Part shown: positions 42,582 through 50,822 of the stretch, one piece after another
How positions within the stretch are numbered: position 1 is the stretch's first letter
Layout: the number at the start of each line of letters is the position of its first letter
NCBI RefSeq assembly: GCF_049445855.1
Contig: NZ_JBMSDV010000004.1
Coordinates: forward strand, 372,001-436,000
Reading direction: 5' to 3'
Source: JAGOCV01 sp049445855
GTDB taxonomy: Bacteria > Pseudomonadota > Gammaproteobacteria > Burkholderiales > Burkholderiaceae_C
DNA: 64,000 bases
The notes under the pieces: generated by a model
Database searches by the model: none
What the model was told of the DNA's origin: nothing
The model's input: only the letters and a program-made list of their open reading frames with translations
Position numbers and translations under genes: made by a program

Positions 42582-43059
42582 GCAGCGTCTCCAGGGCGTG
42601 CGTCACGGTGGCCTCGCGCACTGCGGCGCGGTCACCGTCGAAGCGCTGCATCTCCGTGATGACGTGGCCGTCGACGGACCAGCCGAACCACACGGTGCCG
42701 ACCGGCTTTTCCTTGCTGCCGCCCGTGGGGCCGGCGACCCCGGTGACGGCCACTGCGACCTGCGCCCGCGAACGGGCGATGGCACCCAGCACCATGGCGC
42801 GGGCGACTTCCTGGCTGACCGCGCCGTGGCGCGCGATCAACGCGGCGTCCACGCCCAGCAGTTCGGTCTTGGCTTCGTTGGAGTAGGTGACGAAACCGCG
42901 TTCGAACCACGCGCTGGAGCCGGCCATGTCGGTGCAGGCGCCCGCAATCAGGCCGCCGGTGCAGCTCTCGGCGGTGGCCATCATCCAGTTGCGCGAGGCC
43001 AGCAACGCAGAGAGTGGCGGTACGGCGGCATGCACGCCACCACCCATGTCTGCGCTCAT
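42565..43059 (-). CDS. pncC: CinA C-terminal family nicotinamide-nucleotide amidase
   Basis: 164 residues, the amidase-only form (PncC) without the N-terminal CinA domain. MATAESCTGGLIAGACTD, YSNEAKTELLGV and GVAGPTGGSKEKPVGTVWF are the family motifs. Deamidates nicotinamide mononucleotide in pyridine-nucleotide salvage. ATG 43059 overlaps the pgpA stop (ATGA). Part of the usual thiL-pgpA-cinA order, here broken between thiL and pgpA. Confidence 0.94.
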   Translation of the reverse strand: MSADMGGGVHAAVPPLSALLASRNWMMATAESCTGGLIAGACTDMAGSSAWFERGFVTYSNEAKTELLGVDAALIARHGAVSQEVARAMVLGAIARSRAQVAVAVTGVAGPTGGSKEKPVGTVWFGWSVDGHVITEMQRFDGDRAAVREATVTHALETLLSLLR

Positions 43060-43628
43060 GTGAGGTGCCTCCACGCCGCGATCACCAGCAGCGTGCAGAA
43101 CGCGGCCACGAAGTCGTCGAACAGGATGCCGAAGCCACCGCGTGCATTGAATCCCTTGAAGACCGAGTCCGCCCAGCCGACCGGTCCGGGTTTCGCAGCG
43201 TCGAAATAGCGGAACAGCGCGAAGGCGATCAGCTGTCCCCAGAAACCTGTCGGTGCAATGAGCCACAGCACCAGCCAGAACGCCACCACTTCGTCCCACA
43301 CGATGTTGCCAGGGTCGGCCACGCGCAGGTTCTTCGCCGTGACCGTGCAGGCCCACCAGCCGATGAGTGTCGACACCAGGATCGCGGTGCCCGTCCAGAG
43401 CTCGAAATGCTGCGGCGGCACATACAGCTGCCACACGAAGAACGCGAACCATGCCCACAGCGTGCCGGCCGTTCCCGGCGCAAACCGGCTCAGGCCCGAG
43501 CCGAAGCCGAGCGCCACGTAGTGCGCCGGGTGCGCGAGCATGAACCGCACCGTCGGGCGGTACGGGCGCGGCGCTTCGGCGCCGGAGTGCTCGAGCACGG
43601 TGTCGATGGAGGGGTCGGAGGAGGGCAT
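43056..43628 (-). CDS. pgpA: Phosphatidylglycerophosphatase A
   Basis: 190 residues, inner membrane. Dephosphorylates phosphatidylglycerophosphate in phospholipid synthesis. GFGSGLSRFAPGTAGTLWAW and NIVWDEVVAFWLVL are PgpA motifs; four hydrophobic helices are visible and RYFDAAKPGPVGWAD is the conserved loop. ATG 43628 selected for the usual short leader. It starts 63 bases after the monooxygenase stop and is coupled to the amidase gene. Confidence 0.95.
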   Translation of the reverse strand: MPSSDPSIDTVLEHSGAEAPRPYRPTVRFMLAHPAHYVALGFGSGLSRFAPGTAGTLWAWFAFFVWQLYVPPQHFELWTGTAILVSTLIGWWACTVTAKNLRVADPGNIVWDEVVAFWLVLWLIAPTGFWGQLIAFALFRYFDAAKPGPVGWADSVFKGFNARGGFGILFDDFVAAFCTLLVIAAWRHLT

Positions 43629-43691
43629 GTGGCGGGGAACGACAGCCGCTATCTTGCCACCACGCCCGCATGGACCCCGCAAGTACGGGAA

Positions 43692-45362
43692 CTAGGCCGC
43701 CAGCGGCATCTCCGCCGCCACGGCCCCGCGCAGCATCTCGACCAGCTGCGCTGCGTCGCGCGGCAACGCATCACCGCGCCAGATGACGTGCTGGTCGGCG
43801 CGGCACAGCACGAGCTTGTGCCGGTAGGCGTCGGGCACGGCTTCACCGGCGATGTCGAGCAGCGCCAGCGGCACCTTTTTCGCGGCTGCTGCTGCGAGCA
43901 GCGGCGCAACGTCCACCGACGCGTCGCTGCGCAGCAGCGTGTAGCCCGGCCCGAATGCGTCGTAGAGCGAGCGGCCGTCCTTCAGCCAGAAATGCGGCGC
44001 GCGGCAACCCGGCACGGTGGACGGCGTGAAGTCGCCCATCGAATACACCGGCGGTGCTTCGTCGTCGGTCGCGATGATCGGAGAGCCCGCGTAGAAGTAA
44101 CCGAAGTTGAGCCCGCCGCAGCAGAACTGCTGCACGTTGAGCGCATACGCTTCTTCGCCGATTTCCGCGCGCAGCCGCTCGCCCTCGGCGCCCGGCTTCT
44201 CCAGGTCCTGCGGCACGGCGCGGCGCGCCTTGATCATCTTGGCCGCATGGTCCATGGCGAAGTGCGACACCTGGTTGGTGATCGGCTGGCGCTCGGCTTC
44301 GTACGCGTCGAGCATGGCTTCGTCACCCCAACCCTGGATGCGCGCGGCCAACAGCCACGACAGGTTGATCGCATCGGCAATGCCGGCGTTCATGCCGTAG
44401 CCCGCATAGGGCACCCACAGGTGCGCGGCGTCGCCCGCGATGAACACGCGACGGTCACGGAACTTGTCCGCCACGAGGCGGCGGCCCACCCAGTCTTCCT
44501 TGCTGATGACTTCGTAGGTGAAGTCGTCGCCCACGCCGAGGATCTGTCGGATCGACCAGTCGCGGTCCACCGAGTCGAACTCGGGTTCGTCGGGGTTGAG
44601 GTGGTTGTGGACCAGCCAGGTCTCGTGGCCGTCGATGGCGAACATCGTGCCGCAGCGCCGCGGATTGACGGAGTAGTACGACCACGCCGGTTTACCCGGG
44701 ATCATGGCGCGCAGTTGCGGCGCACGGATGTAGGTGGACTGCACGCGCTGGATGACGGCCGTGCCTTCGAGCTTCGCGCCGATCTGCTTGCGCACGGCGG
44801 AGCTGCCGCCGTCGCAGCCGACCATGTACTTCGCGCGGATGGTGCGCGCTTCGCCGGTGTCGAGTCTGGTCGCTGTTGCGGTGACGCCCGAAGCATCCTG
44901 CGTGAAGTCCGTCACCTGCGTGCGGTTGAGCAAGGTCACACCGGGCAGCGATGCGGCGTGTTCCAGCAGGATCGGCTCCAGGAACAGCTGGTTGATGCGG
45001 TGCGGCGGCTCGGGCGTGGGCCACCACGCGTCCGGGCCTTCGGTCTCGGTGTAGCGGTCCGCGCGACAGGGAATCGGAATGCGCGTGAGTTCGGTGCCGG
45101 TGACGCTGGTGCGGAACACCACGTCGTTCGGGTAGTCGGCGGGCAGGCCTGCGTCGCGCAGCTTCTGCGCGACGCCCAGGCGGCGGAACTGCTCCATGGT
45201 GCGCGCCGAGACGTGGTTGCACTTCACGTTGGGCGGCTCTGCGTAGCGGCGGATTTCGGCAATCACCACCTGCACGCCGCGCCCGGCGAGGTCCATGGCG
45301 AGGGTGAGGCCCACGGGGCCGCCGCCGACGATGAGGACGTCGGCCTTGAGTTCAGCAATCAT
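43692..45362 (-). CDS. FAD-dependent aromatic hydroxylase (PheA/MhpA-like monooxygenase)
   Basis: 556 residues. FAD site DVLIVGGGPVGLTLAMDLAG at about 8-27, the CDGGSSAVRK segment and the second FAD motif GDAAHLWVPYAGYGMNAG. C-terminal thioredoxin-like domain as in phenol and 3-(3-hydroxyphenyl)propionate hydroxylases. Uses NAD(P)H and O2 to hydroxylate an aromatic ring; the substrate is not clear. Six bases follow the Bug gene stop, so the two form an operon probably controlled by the divergent LysR. Confidence 0.9.
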   Translation of the reverse strand: MIAELKADVLIVGGGPVGLTLAMDLAGRGVQVVIAEIRRYAEPPNVKCNHVSARTMEQFRRLGVAQKLRDAGLPADYPNDVVFRTSVTGTELTRIPIPCRADRYTETEGPDAWWPTPEPPHRINQLFLEPILLEHAASLPGVTLLNRTQVTDFTQDASGVTATATRLDTGEARTIRAKYMVGCDGGSSAVRKQIGAKLEGTAVIQRVQSTYIRAPQLRAMIPGKPAWSYYSVNPRRCGTMFAIDGHETWLVHNHLNPDEPEFDSVDRDWSIRQILGVGDDFTYEVISKEDWVGRRLVADKFRDRRVFIAGDAAHLWVPYAGYGMNAGIADAINLSWLLAARIQGWGDEAMLDAYEAERQPITNQVSHFAMDHAAKMIKARRAVPQDLEKPGAEGERLRAEIGEEAYALNVQQFCCGGLNFGYFYAGSPIIATDDEAPPVYSMGDFTPSTVPGCRAPHFWLKDGRSLYDAFGPGYTLLRSDASVDVAPLLAAAAAKKVPLALLDIAGEAVPDAYRHKLVLCRADQHVIWRGDALPRDAAQLVEMLRGAVAAEMPLAA

Positions 45363-45368
45363 GTGTTC

Positions 45369-46361
45369 TTACTCGAGCTTGATGTTGGCGGTCTTGATGA
45401 CCTTGGACCACTTCTGCGTTTCGCTGCGGATGTAGGCGTCGAACTCTTCCGGCTTGCCGGGTGCGGGCTCCACGCCGAGGTTGCGCATGCTGGTCTTGAT
45501 CTGTTCGTCGTTCAGCGCCGCGGTGATCTCCGCGTTCAGCCGGTTCACGATGGGTTGCGGCGTGCCCGCAGGGGCCACCACACCGAACCAGCCGGTCGAG
45601 TCGTAGCCGGTCAGGCCGGCTTCGGACACGGTCGGCACGTCCGGCAGCATGGGCAGGCGTTGCGGGCTGGTAACGGCGAAGGCGATGAGCTTGCCGGCCT
45701 TGATGTGCTGCAGCGCAGCAGGCAGGTCCACCACGCCGATCGGAATCTGCCCGGCCAGCACGTCCAGCGCGGCAGGGCCGGAACCCTTGTAAGGCACTTC
45801 GACGAGCTTCACGTCGGCCATCTGTGCGAACAGCGCAGACGACAGGTGCATGGCCGTGCCGTTGCCGCCATGGGCGATGGACAGCTTGCCCGGCTGGCTC
45901 TTCGCCATCGCCACGAGTTCCTTCTGCGTCTTGATGCCCAGCGACGGGTGGCCCACGATCACGAAGGGAATGGCGGCAAGCATGGACACCGGCTTGAAGT
46001 CCTTGAGCGGATCGAACGGCATCTGCGCGTACAGGCTGCTGTTGGCGGCCAGTGCACCGGCTGCGCCCACGCCGAGCGTGTAGCCGTCCGCCGGCGCCTT
46101 GGCCGCGATCGACAGGCCGATGTTGCCGCCTGCGCCGGGCCGGTTGTCCACCACGACCTGCTGGCCGAGCTTGTCGTTCAGGCGCGGCACCAGCATGCGC
46201 ACCACCGCATCGGCACTGCCGCCGGGCGGGAAGGTGACGACCACGCGGATCGGCTTGTCGGGGTAGTTGCCTTGCGCCGCCACGGGTGCGGCGGCGAGAA
46301 GGCTGGATGCGAAAGCGACGGCCGTGGCCGCGCCCATCAGGAAGCGCCGGGAAAGCTGCAT
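45369..46361 (-). CDS. Bug/TctC family periplasmic binding protein
   Basis: 330 residues. Signal peptide with SRRFLMGAATAVAFASSLL and cleavage near AAPVAAQG; mature start YPDKPIRVVVTFPPGGSADAVVR is standard for Bug proteins. Binds an organic acid, presumably the aromatic acid handled by the monooxygenase gene next to it, or an inducer. GGAG lies before ATG 46361. Orphan: no TctA/TctB nearby. Confidence 0.92.
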   Translation of the reverse strand: MQLSRRFLMGAATAVAFASSLLAAAPVAAQGNYPDKPIRVVVTFPPGGSADAVVRMLVPRLNDKLGQQVVVDNRPGAGGNIGLSIAAKAPADGYTLGVGAAGALAANSSLYAQMPFDPLKDFKPVSMLAAIPFVIVGHPSLGIKTQKELVAMAKSQPGKLSIAHGGNGTAMHLSSALFAQMADVKLVEVPYKGSGPAALDVLAGQIPIGVVDLPAALQHIKAGKLIAFAVTSPQRLPMLPDVPTVSEAGLTGYDSTGWFGVVAPAGTPQPIVNRLNAEITAALNDEQIKTSMRNLGVEPAPGKPEEFDAYIRSETQKWSKVIKTANIKLE

Positions 46362-46414
46362 GTCTTGTCTCCGTTTGATTGTTGTCAAGGCGCATTGAAC
46401 CGCAGCACAATTCA

Positions 46415-46427
46415 TTCGTAAATCGAA
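46415..46427. promoter_or_regulatory. LysR-type operator between Bug gene and LysR gene
   Basis: TTCGTAAATCGAA is a perfect 4-base inverted repeat with T-N11-A spacing, the classical LysR recognition box, in the 95-base A+T-rich divergent interval. It would serve the LysR gene at 46457 and the Bug/monooxygenase operon. Confidence 0.6.
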
Positions 46428-46456
46428 AATTTCCGAACGATTCCTGATTTTTATTC

Positions 46457-47392
46457 ATGAACAAGAAATTCATGCCGACCCTGCGGCAGCTGCGTGCCTT
46501 CATGGCGGTGTACGAACTGCGCAAGCTCGGCGCGGCGGCGGAGCAATTGCACGTCACGCAGTCGGCGGTGAGCGTGCTGATACGGCAACTGGAAGAAGGC
46601 CTGGGCGCGCGCCTGTTTGATCGCACCACGCGTTCGCTGCAGCCCACGCAGGCGGCGGACGAAGCCGTGGTCGTGGCAACGCGCATCCTGCGCGACGTGG
46701 ACCTGCTGGGCGAAGGCATGGGCGAAATCGCGGGTGTGCGGCGTGGCCGGGTCAGCATCGCCGTCACGCCGACTCTGGCGGGCATCCTGCTGCCCGAGGC
46801 GGTTCGCAAGTTCAGCGCGGGCCACCCGGACGTCCGCGTGCTCATCGACGATTGCGCACCCGACCAGTTCATGGCGCGCGTCACCGGTGAGCATGTGGAC
46901 TTCGGCATCGGTACACCGGAAGGCTCGGCGGCGGGTGTCGATCTGCAGACGCTGATGCGCGATCCGCTCAGCGTGGTGATGCCGCGCGGTCATGCGCTGG
47001 CGGCGAAGAAATCGGTGCGCTGGGCCGATCTGGCGGGTGAGCCGGTGATCACCGTGCGGGCCGGCTATGGCATCCGCCCGCTGATCGACCGCACGGCGGC
47101 GCAGGCGGGTGTGAAGCTGCAGGTGGTCAATGACGTCACCTTTCTGTCGACCGCGCTGTGGATGACGCGCAGCGGGCTGGGTACATCGATCATGCCGGCC
47201 GCCTTCGCGCAGACCGGCGACGGCGAAGGCCTGGCCGTGCGGCCGTTGACGGCGCCGCGCGTGACGCGTGACATCATGATCGTCACGCGGCGCGGACGTT
47301 CACTGCCACCGGCGTGCGAGAGTTTCGTGCAGGTCTTGCGGGCGGAGCTCACGGCACGCTCCGGCGCGTCGCGCCTGGCTCAGGCGAAATGA
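46457..47392 (+). CDS. LysR family transcriptional regulator
   Basis: 311 residues. Winged helix at about 5-65 (MPTLRQLRAFMAVYELRKLG, VTQSAVSVLIRQLEEGLG), effector domain starting GVRRGRVSIAVTPTLAGILLPEAV. Divergent from the Bug/monooxygenase operon, which it most likely activates through the box at 46415. Its 3' end overlaps that of thiL by 13 bases. Confidence 0.93.
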   Translation: MNKKFMPTLRQLRAFMAVYELRKLGAAAEQLHVTQSAVSVLIRQLEEGLGARLFDRTTRSLQPTQAADEAVVVATRILRDVDLLGEGMGEIAGVRRGRVSIAVTPTLAGILLPEAVRKFSAGHPDVRVLIDDCAPDQFMARVTGEHVDFGIGTPEGSAAGVDLQTLMRDPLSVVMPRGHALAAKKSVRWADLAGEPVITVRAGYGIRPLIDRTAAQAGVKLQVVNDVTFLSTALWMTRSGLGTSIMPAAFAQTGDGEGLAVRPLTAPRVTRDIMIVTRRGRSLPPACESFVQVLRAELTARSGASRLAQAK

Positions 47393-48342
47393 TCGAACGA
47401 CGCGAAGCGGCCGGTCACCGGCTGGCCTGATGCATCGACGAGCCGCAGACCGGCATCCGCTTCGATGCTGCCGATGCGCGTGACGGGCGTCTGCGAAGCG
47501 AGCGACGCATGCGCAACCGCGTCGCGTGCCGATGCGGGCGCGGTGAAGGCGAGCTCGTAGTCATCACCGCCTGCCAGCGTGTACTGGCGGCGCAGGTCTT
47601 GCGGCAGTGTCGTCGTATCGATGCGGATGCCCAGGCGCGCGGCCACGGCATCCGCGTCGATGCGCGCGCCTGCCTTCGAAGCGGCCAGCACGTGGCCGAC
47701 GTCACCGAGCAGCCCGTCGCTCAGGTCGACGGCAGAGGTCGCGATGCCGCGCAAAGCGGTGCCGAGCGCAACGCGCGGCGTGGGCATGTCCATGCGCGCC
47801 TGCGCGGCCTGCAGCGCCTGCGCGTCCAGCGACACAGTGCCGCGATGCGCTTCGAGCGCCAGGCGTGCATCGCCGACGGTGCCGCTGATGTAGAGGTCGT
47901 CCCCGGGCTTTGCGCCGCTGCGCAGCAATGCCTTGCCTTGCGGTACTTCACCGAAAACGGTGATGCAGATGTTGAGCGGGCCATGCGTGGTGTCGCCGCC
48001 GATCAGTTCGCATTCGTGGGCGTCGGCCAGCGCGAACATGCCGCGCGAAAAGCCGGCGAGCCACGTCTCATCCACATGCGGCAGCGACAGCGCGAGCGTG
48101 AAGGCGAGCGGCTTCGCGCCGCATGCGGCCAGGTCGCTCAGGTTCACCGCAAGCGACTTGTGTCCGAGCCGCGCCGGATCGACGCCGGACAGGAAGTGCC
48201 GGCCTTCGACCAGCATGTCGCTGGAGATCGCGAGCTGCATGCCGGGCGCCGGTGCGAGCAAAGCGCAGTCGTCACCGACGCCGAGCGCCGCGCGGCGTGC
48301 AGGCCGCTTGAAGTAGTGCGCGATGAGGTCGAATTCACCCAT
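47380..48342 (-). CDS. thiL: Thiamine-monophosphate kinase
   Basis: 320 residues, AIRS-fold kinase that makes thiamine diphosphate from the monophosphate. GVGDDCALL, SSDMLVEGRHF, DLSDGLLGDVGHVL and LAGGDDYELAFT are all present. ATG 48342 gives the usual MGEFDLI start. Normally upstream of pgpA and cinA; here separated from them by about 3.7 kb. Confidence 0.95.
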   Translation of the reverse strand: MGEFDLIAHYFKRPARRAALGVGDDCALLAPAPGMQLAISSDMLVEGRHFLSGVDPARLGHKSLAVNLSDLAACGAKPLAFTLALSLPHVDETWLAGFSRGMFALADAHECELIGGDTTHGPLNICITVFGEVPQGKALLRSGAKPGDDLYISGTVGDARLALEAHRGTVSLDAQALQAAQARMDMPTPRVALGTALRGIATSAVDLSDGLLGDVGHVLAASKAGARIDADAVAARLGIRIDTTTLPQDLRRQYTLAGGDDYELAFTAPASARDAVAHASLASQTPVTRIGSIEADAGLRLVDASGQPVTGRFASFDHFA

Positions 48343-48378
48343 GCGCGCAAGCATACCCGTGTGGGTCGCGAACCTGGG

Positions 48379-49500
48379 TCAGACGCTGCCGCGAAAGCGC
48401 TGCGCAGCCTGGCGCACGGCCTCGGCCAGCAGGCGTTCCTTGTATTGCACCTCGCGCAGCCAGCGCGCGTCGTTGTGCGCACGCTCCACGCTGCCTCGCA
48501 GCAAATGGACGGCGGCCGCAGCGCCGACCTTCTCGGCATCGGGTTCGATGCGCTGCATGGTCTGCAGGATGTGGTCGCGCAGGGCCATGTGCTCGCCGGT
48601 GGCCGGATCGACGTACACCGCCTCCATGCCGAAGCGGCAGGCCTGGAAGCGGTTGTAGGTGTAGACGAGGTAGTCGTCCTCGGCCGGCATGAACGGCTGC
48701 TCGCGCAGGAACCACGAGGCGAGCGACTGCACGTAGCCCGACAGCGCGGACGCACGCTCCACCGTCAGCGGCGTGTCGAACACGCGGATCTCGATGGTGC
48801 CGTACTCCGGCTTGGGACGGATGTCCCAGTAGAAGTCCTTCATGCTCTTGACGACGCCCGTACGGGTCATCTTGTCGAAGTAAGCGGTGAACTCGTCCCA
48901 CGTCAGCGTGAACGGTGCGCGGCCCGACAGCGGAAAGGCGAACACCGAATTGAGCCGTGCGGAGTCGAATGCGGTGTCGTGTCCCTGCACGTACGGGCTC
49001 GACGCCGAGAGCGCGATGAAGTGCGGGATGTAGCGCGACATGCGGTGCAGCATCAAAAGCGCTTCGTCCGCGCTCGGGCAGCCGATGTGCACGTGCTGGC
49101 CGAAGATGGTGAACTGCTTGGACAGGTAGCCGTACAGGTCGGACAGTTCGCGGAAGCGCGGCTTGTCGTAAATGCGCCGCTCGTGCCACATCTGGAACGG
49201 GTGCGTGCCGCCGCCTACCACCGCAATGTTGAGCTTGTCGGCGCTTTTCACCAAGGAGTCGCGGATCTGCGTGAGCTCGCCCAGCACCTGCGCCGATGAT
49301 TGGCACACACCAGTGGAGATCTCGATCATGCTGGACGTCATCTCCGGCACCACCGAGCCCGGCAGCTCGATCTTGTCCATCAGCCGCAGCATGTCTTCCG
49401 CATAAGGCGCGAGGTCGTAGTCGTGCGTGTTGACCAGCTGAAGCTCCAGCTCCACGCCCAGCGACAGCGCCGCGGATTTCTGGAACGGTTCAAGACTCAC
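48379..49500 (-). CDS. GCS2-type glutamate-cysteine ligase family (YbdK-like carboxylate-amine ligase)
   Basis: 373 residues. GVELELQLVNTHDYDL at the start and FGQHVHIGCPS in the middle are the hallmarks of the GCS2 family, as is YGTIEIRVFDTPLTV. The family includes weak glutamate-cysteine ligases and amine ligases of unknown substrate. The GTG at 49500 has AGGAG four bases upstream. It overlaps the antiporter gene by 11 bases, so the pair is co-translated. Confidence 0.87.
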   Translation of the reverse strand: MSLEPFQKSAALSLGVELELQLVNTHDYDLAPYAEDMLRLMDKIELPGSVVPEMTSSMIEISTGVCQSSAQVLGELTQIRDSLVKSADKLNIAVVGGGTHPFQMWHERRIYDKPRFRELSDLYGYLSKQFTIFGQHVHIGCPSADEALLMLHRMSRYIPHFIALSASSPYVQGHDTAFDSARLNSVFAFPLSGRAPFTLTWDEFTAYFDKMTRTGVVKSMKDFYWDIRPKPEYGTIEIRVFDTPLTVERASALSGYVQSLASWFLREQPFMPAEDDYLVYTYNRFQACRFGMEAVYVDPATGEHMALRDHILQTMQRIEPDAEKVGAAAAVHLLRGSVERAHNDARWLREVQYKERLLAEAVRQAAQRFRGSV

Positions 49501-50749
49501 GTGTGTCTCCTGCCAGCGGCGGGAGCGCCTGCGGCTCCCAGGGTTTCGAACTTTCACCGGCGCGGTAGAGCGCGATGGTGGCGATGACTGCGCCCAGCAC
49601 TTCCATCAGCAGGATGGCGGGCAGTGCGATGCGCGTGATCATCGGGCCGAGCATCGGCGACGAGGCGACGAACTGCGAGGTGATGAGCAACGCGACCGAC
49701 GACATGGGAGACATCGCGCAACCGACCCACAGCGCCTGCCGCCAGCTCGCGCCGCTGCCCGGGTTCGCGAGCGCGACGCCGGCGATCTTCGCGATGCCGC
49801 GCACCACGATCACAGCCAGCACCACACTCGCCACCGGACCGGACCAGTCGGCCTGCGCCGCGACCACCGACACCAGCACGAACATCAGCATGGTGAGCAG
49901 CGAAGACGCGGTGCCCAGCTGACGCGGCCAGGACCACGGACGCGGGTTCAACTGCTTGAGCAGCATGCCGCCCAGCAGTGCGGCCAGCGGCGCAGAGCCG
50001 CCCAGCGTCGCGGCGACGGCGGCGCTCGCGGCAATCAGTGCCAGCAGCACGATGGAGGTGTTCTCGCTGGTCGGGCTCATCACGCGCAGTGCCATGCGCA
50101 AGGCCAGCGCGAGCGCGCCGCCCACGGCCACCGATATACCCAGCACCACCGCCACCGGATACATCGTGGCAACGAGGCCGTGCTCCGAGCGGTCCATCAG
50201 GCCCGCACGCGCAGCGCCGATGGCCAGTGCGTAGAGCGTACTCAGCGTTGCGAGCGTCACGGCGCGTTCGGTCACGGGGCCGGAGGCGCGCGTGTCCATC
50301 ACCACGCGGGTGAGCACGGCCGGCGAAGCGGCCACGGCGATGATTGCGATCGGCGCCGCCACGGGGCCGGGAATGTCGAGCCACATCAGGACCCACAGGA
50401 CGCCGAAGTAAGTCAGCACCGCTTCCAGCAGGCTTTGCAGCAACACCATCGGGTTGTGGCGGAACCAGCGCAGCGGGATGCGCCCACCGGCTTCGAACAG
50501 CACCACCGCGACGCCGAGCTCCAGCAGGAAAAGGCCGATGCCCTGCAGGGGCCATTGCACGCCGGTGAACCCGGCCAGGCCCGCGAAGGTACCGATCACC
50601 GTATAACCGAGCACCTTGGGCAGGCCCGTGTAGCGCTGGACCAGATAGCCGGCAATGCTGGCAACGGCCAGCAGCAGTGACCACTGCACCGTGGGCACGC
50701 CGGCGGAAGGCCGTATCCATTCGGCCCAGAAGGCCATCAATTCGTTCAT
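49490..50749 (-). CDS. CPA2-type cation:proton antiporter (Kef-like membrane domain)
   Basis: 419 residues, about 12 transmembrane helices. Conserved VLGYTVIGTFAGLAGFTGV and the LFLLELGVAVVLFEAG half-helix loop match CPA2 antiporters. It ends without the cytosolic TrkA-N/RCK domain seen in KefB/KefC, so it is membrane-only, and lacks the glutathione-binding region. It overlaps the GCS2-type ligase gene. Confidence 0.85.
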   Translation of the reverse strand: MNELMAFWAEWIRPSAGVPTVQWSLLLAVASIAGYLVQRYTGLPKVLGYTVIGTFAGLAGFTGVQWPLQGIGLFLLELGVAVVLFEAGGRIPLRWFRHNPMVLLQSLLEAVLTYFGVLWVLMWLDIPGPVAAPIAIIAVAASPAVLTRVVMDTRASGPVTERAVTLATLSTLYALAIGAARAGLMDRSEHGLVATMYPVAVVLGISVAVGGALALALRMALRVMSPTSENTSIVLLALIAASAAVAATLGGSAPLAALLGGMLLKQLNPRPWSWPRQLGTASSLLTMLMFVLVSVVAAQADWSGPVASVVLAVIVVRGIAKIAGVALANPGSGASWRQALWVGCAMSPMSSVALLITSQFVASSPMLGPMITRIALPAILLMEVLGAVIATIALYRAGESSKPWEPQALPPLAGDTRES

Positions 50750-50822
50750 CTCGAATGTCTCCCGTCGCGCCGCAGGTTATCCGGCATCGGCAGGCCCGCC
50801 TGTAGGACTGGGCCGGAATCGG

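Noticed and set aside
43014..46421. 1135-codon open frame on the + strand
   Set aside because: Antisense to cinA, pgpA, the monooxygenase and the Bug gene; His/Arg/Val-rich composition typical of a high-G+C shadow frame.
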